NCBI GenBank assembly: GCA_913774665.1
Contig: CAJYHN010000010.1
Span: 682,001 to 746,000, forward strand
Length of the DNA stretch: 64,000 nt
Source of the DNA: an uncultured Microbacterium sp.
Lineage (GTDB): Bacteria > Actinomycetota > Actinomycetes > Actinomycetales > Microbacteriaceae
Reading direction: 5' to 3'
Below, piece by piece: positions 41,679 through 50,751 of this stretch (positions are counted from its first letter, which is position 1; every line of letters starts with the position of its first letter). The position numbers were made by a program, and so were the translations under genes. Under the pieces are notes generated by a model. It saw only the letters and a list, made by a program, of their open reading frames with translations. It had not been told where the DNA came from and searched no databases.

Positions 41679-43058
41679 ATGTCCTCTGGCTCCGAAACCC
41701 CTGTCGACGAGCGCGCCGCCACGCTGCGCGATGCGCTCGGCTCCCGCGTCGTCTTCGCCGGCGACCCCGAGTACGACGTCGTCCGCATGCCGTGGAATGT
41801 CGCCGTCGACCAACGCCCCTTTGCCGTCGTGACCCCCGAGTCCGCCGAAGAGGTGGTCGAGGTCGTCCGCGCGGCGACCGCCGCCGGGCTGCGGGTGGCT
41901 CCGCAATCCACCGGCCACGCGGCCGCCGGGCTCGCCGGGAGCGGCCTCGACGACACCGTGCTCGTGCGCCTCTCTGCTCTGCGCGGGGTGACCGTGCACC
42001 CCGACACTCGGACGGCCATCGTGCTCGGTGGGTCGCACTGGAACGACGTCCTCGCAGCCGCCGCCCCCCACGGCCTCACCGCCCTGCACGGGAGCGCAGC
42101 CGACGTCTCCGTCGCCGGATACTCACTGAGTGGCGGCGTCTCGTTCTACGCCCGCGCCTACGGGCTCGGCGTCAACGCCGTGCGGGCCGTGCAGATCGTC
42201 ACCGCCGATGGTTCGCTGGTGCGCGCGAGCGCCCACGAGAACCCCGACCTGTTCTGGGCCGTCCGGGGCGGCGGAGGATCGTTCGGCATCGTCGTCTCCC
42301 TCGAGATCGACCTGCTGCCCCACGCCGATGTGTTCGCGGGGATGCTGCTCTGGGACGCCTCGTTCGCGCCGGCGGTCAGTCGCGCGTGGGCGGAGTGGAC
42401 GGCATCCCTCCCCGAATCGGTCACCTCGACCTTGCGGGTGATGCACTTCCCGCCGCTTCCTGAGCTGCCGCCGTTCCTGTCGGGCCGCTCGGTCGTCATC
42501 ATCGACGGAGCGATCCTCGAGTCGGACGCCCGCGCCGCCGAGCTGCTGGCTCCGCTGCGCGACCTCGCGCCCGAGATCGACTCGTTCGGCCGGATCCCGG
42601 CATCCGCCCTCGTGCAGGTGCACATGGATCCCCCGCAGCCGACCCCCGCGGTGACCCGCCATCGCATGCTCTCGTCGCTGCCCGAAGAGGCGGTCGCCTC
42701 GTTCGTGGCGGCATCCGAGGATCCGGGACTCTTCGTCGCCGAGCTGCGCCACCTCGGCGGTGCGGCAGCGCGCCCGGCGCGCGATGCGGGGGCGGTGTCG
42801 GCGATCGAAGGTGACTACCTTTTGCACGGGATCGCAGTGCCGCGCGTGCCGGAGGCGGTTCCGGCAGCCGCCGCCACGGTCGGCGCCTTCGTCGACGCTC
42901 TCGCGCCGTGGACCGGTGACTCCCTGGCGCTGACCTTCCTCGACGGGGGTGCGGACCGTGTGCCGGGCTTCGGGGCGTCGATCGACCGCCTTCGTGCGCT
43001 GAAGGCCGAGTGGGACCCGCGGAACGTGTTCGCCGCGGCGAACCCGGTGGGGGACTGA
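41679..43058 (+). CDS. FAD-binding oxidoreductase (VAO/BBE-like)
   Basis: This is a 459-aa flavoprotein of the vanillyl-alcohol-oxidase/PCMH family. The FAD-binding half has PFAVVTPESAEEVVEVVRAA, VAPQSTGHAAAGLAG where the His can carry covalent FAD, LGGSHWNDV, SVAGYSLSGGVSFYARAYGL and ENPDLFWAVRGGGGSFGIVVSLEI. The C-terminal BBE segment ends KAEWDPRNVFAAANP. Relatives oxidise sugars, alkaloids or nicotine-like amines; the substrate is unknown. I prefer ATG 41679, with M at 41634 an alternative. There are no functional neighbours. Confidence 0.85.
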   Translation: MSSGSETPVDERAATLRDALGSRVVFAGDPEYDVVRMPWNVAVDQRPFAVVTPESAEEVVEVVRAATAAGLRVAPQSTGHAAAGLAGSGLDDTVLVRLSALRGVTVHPDTRTAIVLGGSHWNDVLAAAAPHGLTALHGSAADVSVAGYSLSGGVSFYARAYGLGVNAVRAVQIVTADGSLVRASAHENPDLFWAVRGGGGSFGIVVSLEIDLLPHADVFAGMLLWDASFAPAVSRAWAEWTASLPESVTSTLRVMHFPPLPELPPFLSGRSVVIIDGAILESDARAAELLAPLRDLAPEIDSFGRIPASALVQVHMDPPQPTPAVTRHRMLSSLPEEAVASFVAASEDPGLFVAELRHLGGAAARPARDAGAVSAIEGDYLLHGIAVPRVPEAVPAAAATVGAFVDALAPWTGDSLALTFLDGGADRVPGFGASIDRLRALKAEWDPRNVFAAANPVGD

Positions 43059-43176
43059 CGGATGCCGGAGGGGCGGGGCCGTTTCCTCGTCCCGCCGGCA
43101 CCTGACGAACGCGCCGACGACTCGACCCGATAGCGTGATCACTCAAAGCGCAGAGTGCGGGGCCGGGGGCGTTCTC

Positions 43177-44679
43177 GTGAACAATGACATCTTCCTGATC
43201 ATCGGCATCGTCGTCGCCGTCGCGGCGGTGCTGCTGCTCCTGCTGATCGGCTTCTTCATCTTCCGGGCCTGGTATCAGGTGCCGCAGGCCGACGAGGCGA
43301 TCGTCATCGTCGGTAAGAAGCAGCGCGGTTCCGACGGGCTGACGTCCAACATGACCGTCATCACCGGCGGTGGCGCGTTCGTCAACAAGCTGACGCAGCG
43401 CTCGGACCGAATTTCGCTGCGGTCGCGCCAGATCAAGATGTAGCCCGTCGCACAGACGAAGAACGGCGTGACCATCCACTTGGCGGGTGTCGCGCTGGTG
43501 AAGATCGGGTCGCTGCCCGACCAGGTGCGCGCCGCCGCGGAGCGCTTCGCCTCGCAGGATCAGGCGATCGACGTCTTCACCACCGAGCAGCTCGAGGGCG
43601 ACCTGCGCGGAGTCGTGGCGAAGCTGAACGTCGAAGAGGTCATGCAGGACCGCCAGAAGCTCGGCGACGAGATCGCCGAGGGCATCAAGGGTGATCTGCT
43701 CTCGCAGGGGCTCGTTCTCGACTCCTTCGCGATCCAGGGCGTCACCGACCGCAACGGCTACATCGAGGCTCTCGGCGCGCATGAGGTCGAGCGCGTCGAG
43801 CGCGAGGCCGAGGTCGCCCGCATCGAGGCGGCTCGCGAGGTCAAGGCGCGCCAGCTCGCCACCGAGGAAGCGAACCTCATCGAACAGACCGCATTCGACA
43901 AGAACACCGCGGCATCGAAGTCCGAGGTCGGTCGCGCCAATGCCGAGGCGGAGCAGGCCGAGAACCTCGCTCGCGCGGAGCGCGAACAGGCCGTTCTCGT
44001 GCAGCGCGCCGAGAACCGTCAGGCCGAGCTCGACGCCGACGTGAAGCGCGTCGCGGATGCCGAGAAGTACCGCAAGCAGACCTAAGCCGACGCCGAGTCG
44101 TAGGCGCGCCAGAAAAAGGCCGAGACCGACCGTCAGGTGGCGCAGCAGGAATCGGATGCCGAGGCTTACGCGGTGCAGCGACAGGCCGAGGCTCGACAGG
44201 CCTCCGCCGCTGCCGAAGCTGCCGCCGTGCGGGCACGCGCCGAGGCCGAAGCGGAGGCGCTGCGCGCGAAGTCGAGCGCCGAGGCGGAGGCCCTTCGCGC
44301 TCAGGCCCTCGCCGAAGCGGAGGCCATCCGCGCGAAGGGTGAGGCGAGCGCCGCGGCGATCCAGGCCGAGGCCGAAGCACTGCGCGAGAACCAGGAGGCC
44401 ATCCTCGGTCGCGAGCTCATCGGGCAGCTGCCCGCCCTCATGGCCGAGTTCGCCAAGGGCTACCAGAACGTCGGCAACGTCACCCTCGTGGGCGGCGACT
44501 CCGCGGGAACGCACATCGCGCGCGAGCAGGCGGCGGGTCTGGCGGCGACGTTCGACAGCGTGAAGTCGGCGACGGGCGTCGACCTGGGCGCCATTTTGCA
44601 GGGGCAGGCGTTTGGACGGGGTGTGGCGTCGTCGCAGTCGTCTTGGGAGGGGGAATCTGCGGCGGCTACCGGCGTTTAG
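43177..44679 (+). pseudogene. Flotillin/SPFH gene with three in-frame stops
   Basis: A single reading frame from GTG 43177 to TAG 44677-44679 encodes a flotillin: an N-terminal membrane segment (IFLIIGIVVAVAAVLLLLL), an SPFH domain, a Glu/Ala-rich coiled coil and the end LIGQLPALMAEFAKGYQNVGNV. It is interrupted by TAG 43441 (QIKM*PVAQTKNGV), TAA 44083 and TAG 44101 (KQT*ADAES*ARQKKAET). The frame is otherwise intact with no indel. Each stop is one substitution from a Glu or Gln codon. It is probably a recent pseudogene; readthrough cannot be excluded. A -10-like TAGCGT lies at 43131-43136. Confidence 0.9.
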
Positions 44680-44768
44680 TGGCGAGGAACATCCCGGAAC
44701 ACTGGTGGGCCTGAGCCGGACAAGTCTCCAGCCGTAGACTGAAGAGGTTCGTCTATAGGGGGGCCCGA

Positions 44769-46010
44769 ATGGCACGTCGTCGTGGATTTTTTGCGGAGCT
44801 GCAGCATCAAGCGAGGCTTGCTGACCAACGGGCACAGGTCGCAGCGCGGCAGCACTCGAAGCAGGTTGAGGCAGCGCGCAAAGCGGCTGAGCGAGCCTCT
44901 CTCGCGGCTGCACGCGCATCCGAGCAGGACCGCAAGCGTCTCGAGCGAGAGGCGGCCCAAGCTCACGTCGAGGCACGCCAGGCAGAAGCGGACGAGCTGA
45001 CCGCCGAACTTAATGAGCGTTTCCTGGTGCTCGACCAGCTTCTCTCAGCCACGCTCGAGACCGACGACTTCGTCGATCTTGAGTCGCTTCGGACCTCCGC
45101 GGAGCACCCGCCATTCACGCGTACCGACCTCCGGTTCCCGATTCCCCCGCCCGCTCCTATCCCAGACCCGCCCCTGCCGGTCAAGCGTGAGCCTGAGCCC
45201 GTTACGGGGATGTTTGGCCGCAAGCAGAAGGCTGCGGAGGCTCTGGCTGCGGTCGAGCAGCAGTACGCGAGTGACTACTGGCAGTGGAAAGCCGCAACCG
45301 ATGAGTTGCCGGCCCGTCGGGCGGCTCAACAGGCGGCCCACGCCGCCGCCGAGCGCGCTCGTCAGGCCGCCCTGGCGGATGCCGTTGCGAGCTATGACGC
45401 GGAGTCAGCTGAGCGCGAGCGACTTGTCAAAGAACAGAACGCATCCCTCGACCAGCTCATCGCTGGATTGGCGTACGGCACCGTCGACGCTGTTCAGGAG
45501 TACGTAGGTATCGTTCTGGCCAACTCCGTCTACCCCGAGTGGTTCCCGGTTTCCCATGAGGCGTCGTTCGAGCCGACGACGTCCGAACTGAGCCTGCGGG
45601 TGCTCATTCCGGGTCCGGAGGCGGTGCCCGCGATAAAGGCGTATCGGTACACCAAGGCCTCGGACGAGATTACTCCCGTGGCAGCGACGCAAAAGGACAC
45701 GAAGGACCGCTACGCCCGTGTAGTCCACAGCGTCGCGCTTCGATCACTGCATGAGGTCTTCGAGGCCGATCGACGCGGGCTCATCTCGAGCATCTCTTTG
45801 GAACTCGGAACAGAGACAATCAGCCCGGCCACCGGCCAGCCGACGTACGTGCCGTTTGTTGCAGTGGCGGCCCGACGCGAAGAGTTTGAGGCGCTGGATC
45901 TTGCGGCCGTCGTTCCTGCGGCCACCCTCGACCACCTGGGGGCATCTGTTTCAAAGAACCCTCATGGGTTGTTACCTGCCGTGGCTGGCGGGGTGCGGCG
46001 CGCACGATGA
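44769..46010 (+). CDS. Coiled-coil protein related to Mrr-type restriction system proteins, lacking a nuclease domain
   Basis: This is a 413-aa cytoplasmic protein. Residues 7-90 and 150-225 are Ala/Arg/Glu-rich coiled coils separated by a Pro-rich linker (FPIPPPAPIPDPPLP). A mixed alpha/beta domain (about 235-400) has VLANSVYPEWFPVSHEASF, LSLRVLIPGPEAVP, YTKASDEITPVAATQKDTKDRYARVVHSVALR and GQPTYVPFVAVAARREEFEALDL. From memory this architecture resembles actinobacterial restriction system proteins that end in an Mrr nuclease domain, which is absent here. The ATGA overlap with a GIY-YIG nuclease gene suggests that the nuclease is supplied in trans. -10 TAGACT lies at 44735. Confidence 0.65.
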   Translation: MARRRGFFAELQHQARLADQRAQVAARQHSKQVEAARKAAERASLAAARASEQDRKRLEREAAQAHVEARQAEADELTAELNERFLVLDQLLSATLETDDFVDLESLRTSAEHPPFTRTDLRFPIPPPAPIPDPPLPVKREPEPVTGMFGRKQKAAEALAAVEQQYASDYWQWKAATDELPARRAAQQAAHAAAERARQAALADAVASYDAESAERERLVKEQNASLDQLIAGLAYGTVDAVQEYVGIVLANSVYPEWFPVSHEASFEPTTSELSLRVLIPGPEAVPAIKAYRYTKASDEITPVAATQKDTKDRYARVVHSVALRSLHEVFEADRRGLISSISLELGTETISPATGQPTYVPFVAVAARREEFEALDLAAVVPAATLDHLGASVSKNPHGLLPAVAGGVRRAR

Positions 46011-47326
46011 CGGACTCGGCAATGCAGTTCAACCCGCCGCCAGGATGGCCCAAGCCCCCTGCAGGGTGGACCCCGCCCGCCGGGTGGAAGCCAGATCCCT
46101 CCTGGCCAGACCCTCCGGAAGGCTGGCAACTCTGGTTGTCGGGCTCAACCGAGCAGACTTCAGCCAGCGAGCCTGCGGCGTCGATGTCTCCGCCGACGGA
46201 GCCGACACCGTCAGTTCAGGACGGGCGGCTCGCCTTCCTCGAAGCAGAGAACGCATCGCTGCGGGAGCGACTTCGCGAAGCCGCGGCTGGCGAATACGTC
46301 GAGCTGAGCGACGCTCGCGTTCTGCAGGACGTGGGCATCTACAGGTATCACCACCCCCTTGAGTCCGCCGCCGCATATCAAGATGCGCTGGCCGGCATCG
46401 AATCGCGCGTGGCCGAGACCGTCAAGGGCGGAAGAGCAATCGTGAAGTCCGAGCTCTTCACGTTCAACAATTCACTCGCACAGGGCCGCCGTATGACCGA
46501 CGACCTCGCCAAGCTGATGCTGAGGGCGTACAACGCGGAGGCGGACAGCTCGATACGAGCGCTGCGAGTTGGAAACGTCGTCACTGCCAAGCGCCGGCTG
46601 GAAGCGTCGCGGACCGCCATCGCCAAGCTCGGCGCACTGATGGAAATGCGAATCAGTGACGAATTCCACGAACTGCGTATCGAAGAAATCGAGCTCACTG
46701 CCGACTGGCTGATGAAGAAGCAGGAGGAACGCGAGGCCGAGCGAGAAGAGCGAGCGCGCCTTCGCGAGGAGAAGAAGGTCGAGAGGGAGCTCGCGGAAGA
46801 GCGCGCCCGTCTCGACAAGGAGCGCCAGCACCTCCTGAATACGCTGCATACGCTCGAGCAACAGGGACAGAGCGACGAGACCCTCTTGGCCCGGCTCGCG
46901 GCCGTCGATGGCGCGATCGCGCAGAACGACTTCCGCGCAGCGAATATCCGCGCAGGTTACGTCTACGTCATTTCGAACCAGGGCGCGTTCGGCGAGAACG
47001 TGGTCAAAATCGGGCTGACGCGACGATTGGAGCCACGGGACCGTATCGCGGAGCTCGGTGGCGCGTCAGTGCCCTTCCGTTTCGACACCCACGCGCTCTT
47101 CTTCTCCGAGGATGCGGTGACTCTGGAATCCGATCTTCACCGTCACTTCGCGGACCGCGCTCTGAACCGTGCGAACGCCAGGAAGGAATTCTTCTTCGCG
47201 ACGCCGACCGAAGTGCGAGACGTGCTTCGCGACAAGGTCGGAAACATTCTGGAGTTTAACGAGACCGGCGATGCGACGGAGTTCCGTCAGTCCGTGGGTC
47301 TCTGGCCCCAAGGCGGGCGTCGTTAG
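46007..47326 (+). CDS. DUF4041-like protein with C-terminal GIY-YIG (T5orf172/Mug113) nuclease domain
   Basis: This is a 439-aa cytoplasmic protein. The N-terminus has PPGW-type repeats (PPPGWPKPPAGWTPPAGWKPD), as in DUF2510-like segments. Residues about 75-310 are a DUF4041-like helical region with a long charged coiled coil (REERARLREEKKVERELAEERARL). The C-terminal GIY-YIG domain (about 318-410) shows AGYVYVISN, VVKIGLTRRLEPRDRIAELG with the catalytic Arg, and the metal-site Glu in VTLESDLHRHF. Such proteins occur in phages and defence islands. It is coupled by 4 nt to the preceding coiled-coil gene. A DNA-degrading effector role is inferred. Confidence 0.75.
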   Translation: MTDSAMQFNPPPGWPKPPAGWTPPAGWKPDPSWPDPPEGWQLWLSGSTEQTSASEPAASMSPPTEPTPSVQDGRLAFLEAENASLRERLREAAAGEYVELSDARVLQDVGIYRYHHPLESAAAYQDALAGIESRVAETVKGGRAIVKSELFTFNNSLAQGRRMTDDLAKLMLRAYNAEADSSIRALRVGNVVTAKRRLEASRTAIAKLGALMEMRISDEFHELRIEEIELTADWLMKKQEEREAEREERARLREEKKVERELAEERARLDKERQHLLNTLHTLEQQGQSDETLLARLAAVDGAIAQNDFRAANIRAGYVYVISNQGAFGENVVKIGLTRRLEPRDRIAELGGASVPFRFDTHALFFSEDAVTLESDLHRHFADRALNRANARKEFFFATPTEVRDVLRDKVGNILEFNETGDATEFRQSVGLWPQGGRR

Positions 47327-47529
47327 CGGGGCGCTCGACCCGGGTTCTCCACTGTGTGATTTACCAACTAACGCCACCAGCCCAGCTTGATGTGGCGTCG
47401 AAGCTCGACCGAGTAACTGCGCGTGTGTCGGCGGCTGCAGCATTTGTGCCTACTTGCGGATGACGAAGCAACGCGCTTCCTCGGTCTCACGCATGCGAGG
47501 AAGCTGTGCCATGCCCCACCCCCCCCCGC

Positions 47530-48054
47530 TACGCGACGAACACCACCCTGGACGGCTGTTTCCACCACAAAGCCGGCCTCCCGCCGAACACGAAATCCAT
47601 GGCGTTCTGGACTGACTAGCCTCGCCGGTCCGACGCCCTCCGGGACAGCCGTGTCATTTACGAGCTGATGGAAGTGCGTGGCGCCGACCCGACTGGGGAG
47701 TGGCCCGAATGGACGGACGACAGTGAGGTCGCGTTCTCCGAGGTGATGGATCCGATGCGGAGGGTCGTGGCATCCGGAACCCTCGACGTTGTCGACTGGA
47801 ACGCCGAACTGATCTAGGGCGACGTCGTCCGACGGCTGAGAAGCAGCCGGAGGGGGATCTCGCTCGTTGGGGTGCGGCTCCCGGCTGCGCTCGCCGCGGT
47901 GGGGCTCATCGACGAGTACACGTTCGTCGTACATCCCGTGATCGCGGGGCGCGGGCCGTGGTTGCTCGACGGCGTCGACCTGAAGCTGGAGCTGATTGAG
48001 CAGCGCGCGTCCCGCTCTGCCGCCGTCGTACGGCGCTACCGGCCCATCGCATAG
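47530..48054 (+). pseudogene. Decayed RibD/dihydrofolate-reductase-like gene
   Basis: One frame reads YATNTTLDGCFHHKAGLP, a typical N-terminus of the RibD C-terminal/DHFR-like family, then TAG (47617), then DSRVIYELMEV, GEWPEWTDDSEVAFSEVMDPMRRVVASGTL, TAG (47815), and GDVVRRL, VGVRLPAALAAVGLIDEYTFVVHPVIAGRGPWLL to the final TAG at 48052-48054. Two internal stops, a missing normal start before a run of nine C, and shortened spacing show decay. It follows the candidate defence pair and precedes the old-yellow-enzyme gene (convergent). Confidence 0.85.
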
Positions 48055-48102
48055 ACAGGGCCCCGCGCGAACGAGTCGCACGAGGCCCTGGCATCCGGAA
48101 TC

Positions 48103-49179
48103 TCAGTCCTGGAGGAACGGGTAGTCCGTGTATCCGCGCTCGTCGGGGCCGTAGACCGAGGCCTGGTCGACCTCGTTCTCGTCGGCGTTCTGCTCCCAGC
48201 GGGTGACGAGGTCGGGGTTGGCGATGGCGGGGCGGCCGACGGCGATCAGGTCGGCGATGCCCTCGTCGACGACGGTGATGGCCTCTTCGCGCGTGGTCAT
48301 CTTGGAGAAGCCGGAGTTGACGATGAAGGTTCCGCCGAAGGCGCGGCGCAGGTCCTGGATGAGGTCGCTGGCGGGGTCGGCGTGCAGCACGCTCAGGTAC
48401 GCCAGGCCCAGCGGGGCGAGGCCGGCGGTGAGGGCCTCGTAGGTGGCGCGGGTTTCGGCGTCGTCCTTCTCCCAGACGTCCTGGATGTTGTGGGCGGGGG
48501 AGATGCGGATGCCGACGCGGTCGGCGCCGACCTCGGCGACGACGGCCTGTGCGACCTCGATGACGAAGCGGGCGCGGGCCTCGGGCGATCCGCCGTAGCC
48601 GTCTGTGCGCTGGTTGGAGGCGGGGGAGAGGAACTCGTGGAGGAGGTATCCGTTCGCCGAGTGCAGCTCGACGCCGTCGATGCCGGCATCCACGGCGCGA
48701 CGGGCGGCCTTCACGAACTCGTCGCGGACGGTCGCGAGCTCCTCTGTCTCGAGGGCGTGCGGAACGGGGAACGCGACCTTCGAACCGTCGGCGAGGCGGG
48801 TGTCGCCCTCGATCGCGATCGCCGAGGGGGCGACGATGCGGTCGGTGCCGGTGATGCCGGTGTGGGTGACGCGTCCGCCGTTCATGAGCTGCATGAACAC
48901 CACTCCGCCTTCGGCGTGCACGGCATCCGCGACCTTCGCCCAGCCCGCGGCCTGCTCGTCGGTGACGATTCCGGGCTGGCCGGGGTACGCCTTCGACTCG
49001 GCGCTCGGGAACACGCCCTCGGTGACGAGGAGGCCGATGCCGGCGCGCTGCTCGTAGTACTTCGCGACGATCGGTCCGGGAACGCCGTCGGCGCTCGCGC
49101 GCAGGCGGGTCATGGGGGCGAGCGAGACGCGGTTGCGAACGCCGATGTTTCCGACGGTGGTGGGGGTGAAGAGGCTCAC
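48103..49179 (-). CDS. Old-yellow-enzyme family alkene reductase
   Basis: This is a 358-aa FMN-dependent NAD(P)H ene-reductase. It opens with SLFTPTTVGNIGVRNRVSLAPMTRLRA, then YYEQRAGIGLLVTEG, QLMNGGRV (FMN/substrate contacts), GIDGVELHSANGYLLHEFLSPASNQRTDGYGGS with the active-site His/Asn pair region, RISP and AVGRPAIANPDLV. It reduces activated C=C bonds of enones, maleimides or nitro compounds. GTG 49179 follows AAAGGA; the longer reading from 49380 crosses the rearranged region. It is probably monocistronic. Confidence 0.93.
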   Translation of the reverse strand: MSLFTPTTVGNIGVRNRVSLAPMTRLRASADGVPGPIVAKYYEQRAGIGLLVTEGVFPSAESKAYPGQPGIVTDEQAAGWAKVADAVHAEGGVVFMQLMNGGRVTHTGITGTDRIVAPSAIAIEGDTRLADGSKVAFPVPHALETEELATVRDEFVKAARRAVDAGIDGVELHSANGYLLHEFLSPASNQRTDGYGGSPEARARFVIEVAQAVVAEVGADRVGIRISPAHNIQDVWEKDDAETRATYEALTAGLAPLGLAYLSVLHADPASDLIQDLRRAFGGTFIVNSGFSKMTTREEAITVVDEGIADLIAVGRPAIANPDLVTRWEQNADENEVDQASVYGPDERGYTDYPFLQD

Positions 49180-49346
49180 GGGAGTCCTTTCATGGGGGTC
49201 AAAGGGCCACGCGACCGTAACGGAGCGCGGCGACGACCTATTCCACGGGATGCACATGTGTGCAGCGGCGGGTTGACGTGAGCTGCCGCCGAGTGGCCGC
49301 TTTCGGGGCGATTCTCGGAGTGGCGTGCCGCACGACGCTGAGCGGC

Positions 49347-49475
49347 AAAAGCAGAGAGGGCGTAAGACGGGACACTCCATGTGCGCTCTCCCGCGGCGAG
49401 GTCGAGATCACTCTGCGCCGCGGGGAGGGCGATGTTCACGATGGAGTTGCCGAGCGTCACCAGCAGCTCGGTCAC
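49347..49475 (-). pseudogene. MFS transporter fragment (EmrB/QacA type)
   Basis: On the minus strand a 43-codon stretch reads VTELLVTLGNSIVNIALPAAQ followed by SDL...RTWSVPSYALSAF. This is the first membrane segment and first loop of DHA2-type drug transporters (LDGTIVNIALP, then the R.W...AYAL loop). Coding similarity stops at both ends; the 5' side breaks exactly where the plus-strand hydrolase similarity begins (about 49476-49480). It is a remnant left by a rearrangement. Confidence 0.7.
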
Positions 49476-49478
49476 ACC

Positions 49479-50306
49479 GATGACAGCCTGCCCGTGCTGC
49501 TGCTGTCCCACGGACACGGAAACCTGAACTACGTCGCATCGATGCACGGCTATAACCCGCTGGTGGACTTCTTCGCCTCCCACGGTTTCGTCGTCATCCA
49601 GCCCACGCACCTGAACTCCAAGACGCTGGGCCTCGACCCCACCGGCCCCGAAGGCCCCCTCTTCTGGCGCACCCGTGCCCGGGACCTCCGCTTCATCCTC
49701 GACCACCTGGACGAGATCGCTGCCGCCGTCCCGGGCCTCACCGGACGCATCGACCCCAACCGCATCGCCGCCCTCGGACACTCCGCTGGTGGACAGACGG
49801 TCGACATGCTCCTCGGCCAGACCGCTCACGACCCCGCCGCCGACAACGAGCTGGTCAACGAGAAGGACGACCGCGTGAAAGTGGGCGTCGTGCTCGCCGC
49901 CGCGGGCGGCGGCGCCGACCTGTCCGACGCGGGCAAGCAGCGCTTCGCATGGGCGGCAACGGTCGACTTCTCTGACATGACCACCCCCACCCTCGTCATG
50001 GTGGGAGACGATGACGTCAACCCGATGTTCTCGAGCCGCCCCGACTGGCGAGCGGACTCGTACATCCTCGCCCCCGGCCCCAAGAGCCTCGTCACCTTCA
50101 TCGGCGGCAAGCACTCCTTCGGCGGCGTCTCGGGATACGACGTCAGCGAGACCACCGACCCCAGCACCGAGCGCGTGTCCGTCGTCCAACGACTCGCCGC
50201 CGCCTACATCCACTCCGTCCTCGACCACGACCCCGAGCTGTGGACCGCAGCCGCCAACGCCGCCACCCGCACCGAAGCCCCCCTGGTGCGGATCGAAAAC
50301 AAGTAA
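49479..50306 (+). pseudogene. 5'-truncated alpha/beta hydrolase
   Basis: From 49479 the frame reads LPVLLLSHGHGNLNYVASMHGY (oxyanion HGHGN), PTHLNSKTLGLDP, the nucleophile elbow ALGHSAGG, a PTLVMVGDDDVNP acid strand, and KHSFGGVSGYD with the catalytic His. This is a complete chlorophyllase-like catalytic core. No start codon with a ribosome-binding site is near, and the upstream open frame (from GTG 49260) runs antisense over the MFS fragment, so the N-terminal strands are lost. A fusion protein starting at 49260 is possible but unlikely. Confidence 0.7.
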
Positions 50307-50467
50307 CAGCCCCCCCACGGAAGGAGCCTCTGGCGTCGATCGTCATCGGCGGCGCGCTCATCGCCGTGGGCACCCGTCGGTTACGGCGAGAGGCGCCCGA
50401 CGAGAACGACCCCGGTCATCACTAGCCGCCCACCGCTCCCTCCGCCTCGTCCTGCGAGACTGCTCGG

Positions 50468-50728
50468 ATGCGAGGAATGATCTGGGGACTCATCACCGCG
50501 GCAACCGGGCTGACCATCATCGTTCTGCTCTTCATCCACGGCACGCAGTGGGGAATCTGGATCGACGAGGTCGGCCCATCCCTGACCATCGCGGAACAAG
50601 CCGCCGCGCCGAACTTCGTGCTGCTCGCGGTGATCGGCTTGCTCGCGATCGGACTGGTCGTCGGCGGACTCGCGGTCGGACTGACGATTCCGCGCGGTCG
50701 GCAGCTCGATCCCTCGACCGAGGACTGA
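50468..50728 (+). CDS. Small two-helix membrane protein
   Basis: This is an 86-aa hypothetical protein with two hydrophobic segments (about 4-25 and 49-72), a short acidic loop (WIDEVGPSLTIAEQ) and a charged C-terminus. Composition and codon use fit a real actinobacterial small membrane protein. There is no clear ribosome-binding site before ATG 50468, so it may be leaderless. No family or functional neighbour is recognised. It is convergent with the gamma-glutamyltransferase gene. Confidence 0.6.
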   Translation: MRGMIWGLITAATGLTIIVLLFIHGTQWGIWIDEVGPSLTIAEQAAAPNFVLLAVIGLLAIGLVVGGLAVGLTIPRGRQLDPSTED

Positions 50729-50751
50729 CGCGAAACCCGGGCGCGCCCCCC

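Noticed and set aside
43441-44103. Stop-codon recoding (for example amber suppression) in the flotillin gene
   Set aside because: Both TAG and TAA are involved and normal genes here end with TAG, TAA and TGA, so a dedicated recoding system is unlikely; kept only as a remote option in the finding.
47387-47450. Possible tRNA-like stretch after the GIY-YIG gene
   Set aside because: No cloverleaf with acceptor stem and T-loop could be built.
50331-50425. Short plus-strand reading SIVIGGALIAVGTRRLRRE after a GGAAGGAG site
   Set aside because: The only start in reach is CTG, and the product would be about 31 aa; the evidence is too weak.
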